Below, in pieces: positions 52,643-60,427 of a stretch of DNA of 64,000 nucleotides (position 1 is its first letter; every line of letters starts with the position of its first letter). The stretch is from Croceivirga sp. (GTDB lineage: Bacteria; Bacteroidota; Bacteroidia; Flavobacteriales; Flavobacteriaceae), in assembly GCA_028284935.1 (NCBI GenBank), contig JANQQQ010000012.1, forward strand, positions 434,001-498,000, written 5' to 3'. The notes under the pieces are model-generated. The model worked only from the letters and a program-made list of their open reading frames with translations, ran no database searches and was not told the origin of the DNA. A program made the position numbers and the translations under genes.

Positions 52643-55075
52643 TTAGTCGAACGCATTGGACCAATTGTATTCTAAGCAATCCGTGCCAATCGGGGAACCA
52701 TCTGGAATTTTAGGGGCCTTGATTTTGGCTTCATACCCTTTTGGGCTGCCAATGAATTTTTCCACTTCCTTTTTCATCAAAATGTCCGTTGGATTGGTAG
52801 CCCGGGGTCCATCCCCTAAATAGGTTTTTAACCGCATCATTTCAAAGAGCACGGTTTCCGTTACCTGTGGATAGCTTTCCTTATGACTGGCAACCTGCAT
52901 CAGGTGTTGCAATACCTGCCAATTCACCAATTTTTGGATTTCACCCTCATATCCTTTCAGTTCTTTTGATTTTATGGTGTTATCCAAAAGTGTTGTCACC
53001 ACTTCGTCAAAACCCAGCTGATCTTCATTTAAAGCGTTTTGTTGAACAAGCCTATTTGCCCTTTGATGGTGCAACAAAAGTCCTAAAGTGGCCGTTGCGG
53101 CTGTTTCCACGGCTCCATACGGGTCAAAAGCTACCCCGGTTTTACCTTTAAAAGATTCCCGAGTTCTTGAATATCCTATACTCCTTGGAGGAAATAATTC
53201 CAATTTTTCTTTTGGAATTGCCAAGGTTCTAGGTTCCAAAGTTTTGAGCATTGATTTCAACGCATTTTCCTGGGAGGTCCTATTTATGGTAATTACACTT
53301 CTCTGGCCATCATCCTTTACCTTATAATTGTAATCAAGTCCCCCAATGACTTTGGCCGCTGCTTCGATCTGATACCTATGCAGAAAATAAAGGGGGACGA
53401 ATACGTCTTCCAAAACAGAATAAGGTTCTCCGCTTTTGATATTATTTTCCGAAAAATTGGAAATGGCTTGTTTTCTAATACTTAAAACCCTTTCCAATTC
53501 CTGACTGGCACTTTTACCGTTATCCCATAAATGGGCTAAACCATGCGCGCTTCCCATAGGTCGCGCATCTTGATCGGAAAGGTAACGAAGACCATCCTTT
53601 TGGGCCTTTTCCAATATAGCATTTAAAGCCTTCTTTTCATCCGTCCCCTGCGGAAAATCTGAATAGGCGTAGGCTATGGTCACCTTATCCCATTCTCCGA
53701 TACCAGTGTCATAGGCGTCTGAAAAATCGATCGTATTTCCACTTAATTCAAAGTAGGGATGTGGATAATCCATGACTGAAGCCCTATTGTTGGTACTTGC
53801 TGCAAAATTATGTGCAAAACCTAGGGTATGTCCAATTTCATGGGCAGAGAGCTGACGGATTCGCGCCAAGGCCATCTCCAACATCGGTTGATAATTATCA
53901 TCCCTTTCTTCGAAAGGTTGGTTCATTAGGGCTTGGGCTATCAAAAAATCCTGCCGAATGCGCAAACTTCCCAAACTCACATGACCTTTAATAATTTCCC
54001 CGGTCCTTGGATCACGGACGCTGGATCCATAACTCCATCCCCTGGTGGAACGATGTACCCACTGAATTACATTATATCGCACATCCATTGGATCAGCGTC
54101 ATCGGGAAGAATTTTAACCTGATAGGCGTCCTTGTACCCTATTGCCTCAAAAGCCTGATTCCACCATCTCCCACCTTCAAGCAAAGCGGAACGAACGGGT
54201 TCGGGGGTGCCATTATCCAAGTAGTAGATAATAGGTTCTACCGCTTCACTCATTTCGGCATTAGGATTTTTCTTCTCCAAACGATGCCGGGGTATAAAGC
54301 GTTTTAAAATGGGTTCTTGAACTGGCGTAGCGTAATCGTAGTAGGTAAAGGGATATGTACCACATCTAGGATCAAACTCGCGTTTTTTAAATCCTTCTTC
54401 GGGGAGTTCAATAAGCGAGTGGTGTTGGGCAACCGTTACCAATTTGGAGTTTGGTGTTACCGAACGAATCCATGCGCCTTCAGGATTGCCGGAAAAAGTT
54501 AACAGCATATCAAACTCCACATTCTTAGGGAAAGCCTTGGTACGCTCAAAATTCAATGAGCTTTTAGAAGGATCAAGTTTATAAGAGCCTTGCTTGGTGC
54601 GTTTTAATCTATCCGATACCCCATGCGCGTCACGCATTAAAAAATCACTGAAGTCAATCAAATAACTGCCTTTGGATTCCTCTTCAATTTTAAAACCGTG
54701 AAGGATGGACTTCGCAAATGCCTGCTCCACCGATTTTTTTTCCAACGCATTAGCTGTTAATGCACGAAAGGTGAGGTTGGGTTGAACCAGCAATAACTTT
54801 TTTCCGGCTTTTTTGAAGTGTACCACTTGCTCATTCCCCAACTGCCCCCTATCCAGTCCTATATCATTGCTTCCAACACCGCTGCTCAGGGAATAAACGT
54901 AAAGAAAATCCTTTTCTAAATCGTCCACTTGCAAATACATCTTATCAGAGCTGTCGTCATAATAAAAATTAAAATAGCCATTGAATTTTTGAAAGTTCTT
55001 CGTCATTTCGAAAGATTGCCCCATAAGTTGGAGGACACTTAACATCGGCACAAGAAAATAGAGTACTCTTTTCAC
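52643..55075 (-). CDS. Exported zinc metalloprotease (DUF5117/DUF5118 type)
   Basis: An 810-aa protein. GTG 55075 is the best start (VKRVLYFLVPMLSVLQLMGQ, a signal peptide); a longer TTG start adds ten unlikely residues. The N-terminal half has the DUF5118/DUF5117 pattern of large Bacteroidota metalloproteases (FNFYYDDSSDKMYLQVDDLE). The metal site is HEIGHTLGFAHN (near residue 410), the HExxHxxGxxH motif of metzincins. No sorting domain or propeptide is visible. Role: degradation of extracellular or envelope proteins; its natural substrate is unknown. Confidence 0.93.
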   Translation of the reverse strand: MKRVLYFLVPMLSVLQLMGQSFEMTKNFQKFNGYFNFYYDDSSDKMYLQVDDLEKDFLYVYSLSSGVGSNDIGLDRGQLGNEQVVHFKKAGKKLLLVQPNLTFRALTANALEKKSVEQAFAKSILHGFKIEEESKGSYLIDFSDFLMRDAHGVSDRLKRTKQGSYKLDPSKSSLNFERTKAFPKNVEFDMLLTFSGNPEGAWIRSVTPNSKLVTVAQHHSLIELPEEGFKKREFDPRCGTYPFTYYDYATPVQEPILKRFIPRHRLEKKNPNAEMSEAVEPIIYYLDNGTPEPVRSALLEGGRWWNQAFEAIGYKDAYQVKILPDDADPMDVRYNVIQWVHRSTRGWSYGSSVRDPRTGEIIKGHVSLGSLRIRQDFLIAQALMNQPFEERDDNYQPMLEMALARIRQLSAHEIGHTLGFAHNFAASTNNRASVMDYPHPYFELSGNTIDFSDAYDTGIGEWDKVTIAYAYSDFPQGTDEKKALNAILEKAQKDGLRYLSDQDARPMGSAHGLAHLWDNGKSASQELERVLSIRKQAISNFSENNIKSGEPYSVLEDVFVPLYFLHRYQIEAAAKVIGGLDYNYKVKDDGQRSVITINRTSQENALKSMLKTLEPRTLAIPKEKLELFPPRSIGYSRTRESFKGKTGVAFDPYGAVETAATATLGLLLHHQRANRLVQQNALNEDQLGFDEVVTTLLDNTIKSKELKGYEGEIQKLVNWQVLQHLMQVASHKESYPQVTETVLFEMMRLKTYLGDGPRATNPTDILMKKEVEKFIGSPKGYEAKIKAPKIPDGSPIGTDCLEYNWSNAFD

Positions 55076-55261
55076 TGTAATAGGATTTTCCCTAAAAATA
55101 GTCAAAATGACTTTTTGAGGGCAACAAAAGGGTCATTTCATTAAAATTGGTTATTTCTTAAATAATACGGTCCTGTCATTGCCAATCCCCTAATTTTTAG
55201 GGTCCTTTTTTAAAACTTATGCCTTTCCCCTTACCTTCAAAAACAGTATATTTCTACTTCC

Positions 55262-56731
55262 ATGGAAAAGAAAAAGAACCCTATTATTTTTTCCTCATAC
55301 GAACCACGAAAAGGGCTTTTTGACGAAGTTTTTAATGAAAATGGTTCAGCAAAATCCATTTATAAAACCCTTTTTGACCTTTATGGAGGGCATTCCGTAA
55401 ATGATTACGAAATCCTCAATAGTAAGGCCAAAGCTTCTTTTTTCAATCAAGGGATAACCTTTCAGGTGTACAACGATGAACAAGCACAAGAGAAAATATT
55501 TCCCTTTGATCTCTTCCCAAGAATAATACATCCTTTGGAATGGGAGATTATTGAGAAAGGTGCCATACAAAGAAGTCGCGCACTTAATCTTTTTCTTTGG
55601 GATATCTACCACGATAAGAAAGTTATTAAGGACAAGGTGGTACCCTTGGATTTATTGAGTTCTTCGGAGAATTACCTGCATCAAATGATGCATTTGGACC
55701 CTCCCGGTAAAATATACAACCATATTTCTGGTACGGATATTATCAAGCATGCTGACGGGCAGTACTACGTGTTGGAAGATAATATTCGCTGTCCTTCAGG
55801 GGTCAGTTATGTGATATGCAATCGAACCGCCCTAAAAAGAGCTTTGTTTGGGGTTTTCAACCACTATCAGGCGCATACGGTGACCAATTATGCCGAAAAC
55901 TTGTTACAAATATTGGAAACGGTCAAACCCCGCGGTGTAGACAACCCTAACTGCGTGGTTATTACACCCGGCCGGTTTAATTCTGCCTATTACGAGCATT
56001 CGTATTTGGCCAAGGCCATGGGCGTTGAGTTGGTGGAAGGTCAGGATCTATTCGTTGAGAATGATTTTGTGTACATGAAAACCATCAATGGGCCCGAAAG
56101 GGTGGATGTAGTTTATAGAAGAATAGATGATGCATTTATTGACCCCTTGGAGTTTAGACCAGATTCGGCCCTGGGGGTTCCCGGGTTGTTTGCCGCGTAT
56201 CGAAAAGGTAATGTCTGCCTTGCCAATGCCCCGGGCACCGGAGTTGCCGATGACAAGGCCGTTTATACCTACATGCCCGAAATTATTAAGTATTATTTGG
56301 ATGAGGAACCCATATTGAACAACGTCCACACCTATAGATGCAGCCGACCTGACGAATTGAAATACGTTCTGGAAAATATTGATAAACTCGTCATTAAACC
56401 TGTTGACGAAGCTGGAGGATATGGAATCTCAATAGGCAACCAACTGACCAAGTCAGAAATTGAAAAGGTCAAAGTTACCATAAAAGAACATCCAAGAAAG
56501 TATATTGCCCAACCGATATTGTCACTTTCAGTCCATCCTACTTATATAGAAGATATGGGGTCTTTTGAACAGAGACACGTGGATCTTCGGACCTTTACGC
56601 TACTGGGAAAAGATAGGGATTTTGTGCTTAAGGGTGGACTTACCCGTGTGGCGTTGCGCAAAGGAAATCTCATCGTAAATTCTTCGCAAGGAGGGGGCTC
56701 AAAAGACACTTGGGTCCTAAAAACCGAATAA
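55262..56731 (+). CDS. Circularly permuted ATP-grasp protein
   Basis: A 489-aa protein of the circularly permuted ATP-grasp type (DUF404/407). Recognisable blocks are GLFDEVFNENGSAKSIYKTL, IFPFDLFPRIIHPLEWEIIE, YYVLEDNIRCPSGVSYVICN and the C-terminal KPVDEAGGYGISIGNQL with HVDLRTFTLLG. The ATP-grasp fold suggests amide-bond formation on a carboxylate. In sequence-based work on amidoligases, this family is grouped with alpha-E and transglutaminase genes as a predicted peptide-tagging or modifying system; the chemistry is unproven. The alpha-E gene starts five bases after its stop. Confidence 0.94.
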   Translation: MEKKKNPIIFSSYEPRKGLFDEVFNENGSAKSIYKTLFDLYGGHSVNDYEILNSKAKASFFNQGITFQVYNDEQAQEKIFPFDLFPRIIHPLEWEIIEKGAIQRSRALNLFLWDIYHDKKVIKDKVVPLDLLSSSENYLHQMMHLDPPGKIYNHISGTDIIKHADGQYYVLEDNIRCPSGVSYVICNRTALKRALFGVFNHYQAHTVTNYAENLLQILETVKPRGVDNPNCVVITPGRFNSAYYEHSYLAKAMGVELVEGQDLFVENDFVYMKTINGPERVDVVYRRIDDAFIDPLEFRPDSALGVPGLFAAYRKGNVCLANAPGTGVADDKAVYTYMPEIIKYYLDEEPILNNVHTYRCSRPDELKYVLENIDKLVIKPVDEAGGYGISIGNQLTKSEIEKVKVTIKEHPRKYIAQPILSLSVHPTYIEDMGSFEQRHVDLRTFTLLGKDRDFVLKGGLTRVALRKGNLIVNSSQGGGSKDTWVLKTE

Positions 56732-56736
56732 CAATC

Positions 56737-57684
56737 ATGTTAGCAAGAGTTGCAAACAATCTATTTTGGATGGGACGGTATATAGAACGATCGGAACATG
56801 TTGCGCGGTATTTGAATGTCAACTACTTTTCTTCATTGGATGCTCCCCATGAGCTTTCGCAGTCAAGACAATTCATGTTGCGCTCCATGCTGTTCATGAT
56901 TGGGGACCCTATAAACGACCATAACCTAACTTTGGATGAAGAACAAGTGTTGTTCAATACTGCCCTCAACCAAGAAAAGGAGTATTCCATTATAAGCAAT
57001 GTCAAGGCTGCGCGGGAAAATGCCAATTGTGCAAGAGATTTGATATCCACAGGACTTTACGAAGCTATCAATCGTTTTTACCATTATGTACTGAACTACA
57101 ATACCGATTTCTTTGTAAAAAAGGGGTTATACGATTTTACGGTCCATATCATGGAACAAACCGCCGTGCTCAGGGGCAAGATTCGCGGCTCCCTATTGCA
57201 TGATCAAGTATACGCCATTATCATGCTGGGAATTAATATTGAAAGAGCGACCCAAATCATTCGAATCATCAATGCCAAATACCATGATGCCCTTTTGGCC
57301 ATGGGAAGTTACAGCGACGAGGTGGCCCATAGTTTTGAGTGGACGACCCTATTGAAATGCATTGAATCGTACGATATGATGCGAAGGTTTTATCGCAAAA
57401 CACCAACCAGCTCTAGCACATTGGAATTTTTGGTCTTAAATGGAGACTGCCCAAGGTCAGTCATGAATAGTTTGAACCAAATTTGTAAGCATATGAGCGT
57501 ATTGGACAGATCCAAACATCCATTAAAGGATTCCACTTCATTTTTGGTGGGTAAACTCCGTGCCGAAATGGAATTCACAAAAGTAGAGTCCATAGCATGC
57601 GATGTACAAGGATTTATTGAACAAATTCTTCAAAAACTTGTTGAAATCAGTCAAAAAATGGAACAGGAGTTCTTCAATTATTGA
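56737..57684 (+). CDS. Alpha-E domain protein
   Basis: A 315-aa all-helical protein beginning MLARVANNLFWMGRYIERSEH, the hallmark of the alpha-E family. ATG 56737 is used because upstream codons overlap the ATP-grasp gene. The helices carry many acidic and basic residues without a known active site (VHIMEQTAVLRGKIRG, CDVQGFIEQILQKLVEI). The family occurs almost only beside circularly permuted ATP-grasp genes, where it may form a peptide-like scaffold or partner. Function unproven. Confidence 0.93.
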   Translation: MLARVANNLFWMGRYIERSEHVARYLNVNYFSSLDAPHELSQSRQFMLRSMLFMIGDPINDHNLTLDEEQVLFNTALNQEKEYSIISNVKAARENANCARDLISTGLYEAINRFYHYVLNYNTDFFVKKGLYDFTVHIMEQTAVLRGKIRGSLLHDQVYAIIMLGINIERATQIIRIINAKYHDALLAMGSYSDEVAHSFEWTTLLKCIESYDMMRRFYRKTPTSSSTLEFLVLNGDCPRSVMNSLNQICKHMSVLDRSKHPLKDSTSFLVGKLRAEMEFTKVESIACDVQGFIEQILQKLVEISQKMEQEFFNY

Positions 57685-57718
57685 TTAGGTTTACTCCTTT
57701 GAGCACCCAACAACGTAC

Positions 57719-58579
57719 ATGGAGCATCTCTATCAGATTGTTTACAGCGCGAAGAATTGTTATGAAGAAGTTGTCAAAGAGGCCATTTGGCAATTTCAGA
57801 TACTTCCCTTGGAAAATGAATCGCAGCATATAGTTAAATGGAGTTTTCAAAATAGCCTGCACACTCCCTATCATGTTTCCATTAATGGGCTTGGTTTTAT
57901 CACTATTAGATTACACCCAAAACATTGTTTCTCAGAAATTGAATTCAAATTTGAATGCGAATTGGTAAAAAAGGAGTTGAACCCATTTGATTTTTTACCA
58001 AATTTGGAACCTCAGGATGACTATGGTAAAATAGCATCCTTAGCCTTTAAGGCCGATAACGAAATCTATTTACGAAGAACACCTCTAAGTTCATTGCCCT
58101 CCGTACACCAATCTATTTTCATTTTTGATACCTCGCAATCCATATTCCAAAATTTGCGGGACCTTAACCATTGGGTCTACAACCATCTCCATTTTACGGT
58201 TGGTGTTACAGATGTTACGACCCCGCTTAAAGATATCATAGAGCAAAGACAAGGTGTTTGCCAAGACTTTACCCATCTTTTTTGCGCTATTGCAAAAGAG
58301 AATGGTATTCCTTCCAGGTACGTTTCGGGATATATCCATCAGGGCAACAACTATTTTGGAGATCTCCAAATGCACGCCTGGGCTGAGGCTTTGGTACCGA
58401 ATGTAGGATGGGTAGGTTTTGACCCCACAAACGATATTTTAGTCGCCCAAAACCACATAAAAGTATGTCATGGAAAGGACTACAACGATTGCTCTCCCCT
58501 AAGAGGTGTCGTTTATTCCAATGGGGCAAATGAAACTGAATATTTTGTTCAGGTGCAATCCTCGCAACTACAACAATAG
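57719..58579 (+). CDS. Transglutaminase-like cysteine protease family protein
   Basis: A 286-aa protein with a transglutaminase/protease-like core: nucleophile C181 (RQGVCQDFTHLF), H219 (DLQMHAWAEALV) and D235 (VGFDPTND). The N-terminal 110 residues form a beta-rich domain (Bact_transglu_N-like). Such enzymes may form or cut isopeptide bonds. It completes the ATP-grasp/alpha-E/transglutaminase trio (34 bases after alpha-E). No proteasome-type or amidotransferase gene follows in this window. No signal peptide, so probably cytoplasmic. Confidence 0.93.
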   Translation: MEHLYQIVYSAKNCYEEVVKEAIWQFQILPLENESQHIVKWSFQNSLHTPYHVSINGLGFITIRLHPKHCFSEIEFKFECELVKKELNPFDFLPNLEPQDDYGKIASLAFKADNEIYLRRTPLSSLPSVHQSIFIFDTSQSIFQNLRDLNHWVYNHLHFTVGVTDVTTPLKDIIEQRQGVCQDFTHLFCAIAKENGIPSRYVSGYIHQGNNYFGDLQMHAWAEALVPNVGWVGFDPTNDILVAQNHIKVCHGKDYNDCSPLRGVVYSNGANETEYFVQVQSSQLQQ

Positions 58580-58586
58580 AAAGCAT

Positions 58587-58594
58587 TATTTTTG
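58587..58594 (+). promoter_or_regulatory. -7 element for prfB
   Basis: TATTTTTG, a perfect TAnnTTTG, starts eight bases after the transglutaminase stop and 24 bases before the prfB ATG. No -33 TTG in the usual window. Confidence 0.45.
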
Positions 58595-58610
58595 CGCCAA
58601 ATACTACTAA

Positions 58611-59706
58611 ATGGTAAGCACAGATCAGCAAAAGGATCTTATTGAACGCCTTGGTGCGTTAAGGAGGTATCTTTGACATTGATGCCAAACGCATTGAAAT
58701 AGAGAACGAAGAAGAAAAAACCTTGGTTCCCGGTTTTTGGGACAACCCACAAGAGGCCCAAAAGCAAATGCAAGTTCTCAAATCCAAGAAAAAATGGGTG
58801 ACCGATTTTGAGACAGCCAAAACCATGGTAGGTGACCTTGAGGTACTTATGGAGTTTCATGAATTGGGTGAAGTGGAAGATGAGGAGGTTGTTGAGAAGT
58901 TCAATACCACCAAGGAACTCATTGAAAATTTAGAGTTTAAGAATATGCTTTCCGAAGAAGGCGATGAACTGACGGCAGTGCTTCAGATTACAGCAGGTGC
59001 CGGTGGTACCGAAAGTTGTGATTGGGCTTCCATGCTTATGCGCATGTATATGATGTGGGCAGAAAAGAATGGATACAAGGTTAAAGAGCTCAACTATCAG
59101 GAAGGGGATGTGGCAGGGATTAAAACCGTTACCTTGGAAATAGAGGGCGAGTTTGCTTTCGGGTGGCTTAAAGGCGAAAATGGGGTTCATCGTTTGGTAC
59201 GAATTTCACCCTTTGATAGCAATGCCAAGCGTCATACCAGTTTTGCTTCGGTCTATGTGTATCCTTTAGTGGACGATTCCATAGAAATAGAAGTCAACCC
59301 TTCCGATATTGAAATCACTACAGCCCGAAGTAGTGGTGCGGGAGGGCAAAATGTAAACAAGGTAGAGACCAAGGTGCAATTGGTACACAAACCAACAGGA
59401 ATTCAGATTTCCTGTTCCGATTCCCGTTCCCAGCATGACAATCGTGCCACCGCCTTGAAAATGTTGAAATCACAACTCTATGAAATTGAGCTACGAAAGA
59501 AACAAGAGGCTAGGGACGAAATAGAAGCTTCCAAAATGAAAATCGAGTGGGGCTCGCAAATAAGAAATTATGTTATGCATCCCTATAAATTGGTCAAAGA
59601 TGTAAGGACAAGTGAGGAAACCGGGAATGTGGATGCGGTAATGGATGGTGACCTAGATGCTTTTTTAAAGGCATATTTGATGATGATGGGACAACAAGAG
59701 GCTTGA
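58611..59706 (+). CDS. prfB: Peptide chain release factor 2, expressed by programmed +1 frameshift
   Basis: Translation starts at ATG 58611 ([20 protein letters not shown]) and meets an in-frame TGA at 58674-58676. The rest of RF2 continues in the +1 frame from GAC at 58675, so the product is join(58611..58673, 58675..59706), 364 aa, the normal RF2 length. The body contains the release motif GGQ ([15 protein letters not shown]) and [11 protein letters not shown] with the SPF tripeptide that recognises UGA/UAA. Role: translation termination at UGA and UAA. Low RF2 makes the ribosome stall at its own UGA and shift, a classic autoregulation. Confidence 0.97.
58662..58677 (+). promoter_or_regulatory. 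Programmed +1 frameshift site of prfB
   Basis: AGGAGG (58662-58667), three-base spacer TAT, slippery CTT, stop TGA and the following C. This is the same arrangement as in E. coli prfB (AGGGGGTATCTTTGAC). The SD-like hexamer three bases from the P-site codon promotes the slip from CTT to TTT. Confidence 0.95.
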
Positions 59707-59786
59707 TTACGTTAAAACAATCCTAAATTTGTTGAACTTATTTTCCATTTAACAAACAATTAACCAAAGGCCCATCAACCTTCGGT

Positions 59787-59794
59787 TAGTTTTG
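59787..59794 (+). promoter_or_regulatory. -7 element of the small exported-protein gene
   Basis: TAGTTTTG, perfect TAnnTTTG, 15 bases before ATG 59810. It overlaps the TTG at 59792 and so argues against that start. Confidence 0.5.
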
Positions 59795-59809
59795 AAATCC
59801 GAGGCAAAA

Positions 59810-60274
59810 ATGAAAACAAGACTCCCCTTTTTAATAATCTGCATAACGATTTTCTTCACCATTGGGTTAAACGCCCAGTTCATGAATCAAAACAGATTTG
59901 GTCGACAGCGCAGTGCCATCCCCCAAGGACCAACCGCCTCGCAGCAAGAACCGGAAAGTCTTACGGCAGAAGAATATGTTGAAAAAGAAATGCCCAAGTT
60001 TATTGAAACCATGGGTTTGGACCCCTTTGAAGAGGCTGTGGTGCGTTCAATTTTGGTTAAAAGTGTTCAGAAACGAATGGAACTTCAAATCCTGAATTTG
60101 GAAGAGAAGAAGATGAGAGAGGAATTTGATAAAACCATTAAAGAACAAGATGCAGAATTAAAAGCGAGCCTTCCTCCGGAAAAGTATCAGATATACATGG
60201 AAATGCGCGAAAATCCGAGCAAAGCCCAACGAAAACAAAAGAAAAAAAAGAGAAAGGATAAATCAAAGGGGTAA
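59810..60274 (+). CDS. Small exported protein with lysine-rich end, 154 aa
   Basis: Start at ATG 59810 gives the signal peptide MKTRLPFLIICITIFFTIGL(NAQ). The mature part is helical with alternating charge (LTAEEYVEKEMPKFIETMGL, ILNLEEKKMREEFDKTIKEQ) and the LTAEE/LPPEKYQIY pattern of Spy/CpxP-like periplasmic proteins, though similarity is faint. The end is a lysine tail (RKQKKKKRKDKSKG). It is 153 bases upstream of the large barrel-protein gene and might act in the same envelope process. No assigned function. Confidence 0.82.
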   Translation: MKTRLPFLIICITIFFTIGLNAQFMNQNRFGRQRSAIPQGPTASQQEPESLTAEEYVEKEMPKFIETMGLDPFEEAVVRSILVKSVQKRMELQILNLEEKKMREEFDKTIKEQDAELKASLPPEKYQIYMEMRENPSKAQRKQKKKKRKDKSKG

Positions 60275-60427
60275 AACAAAATTAAGAGACCAAAACGCAA
60301 TAAGCCCAAACACCATAACATTGACCGCAAAACCCCTGTTGTTGACCCTTGCCTTAACGTCGTTTACAGCTTTTGGGTTTTTTCTAACACTTTCTTCCTT
60401 GACTTTTGTCTCGATTAAAACGTAGTA

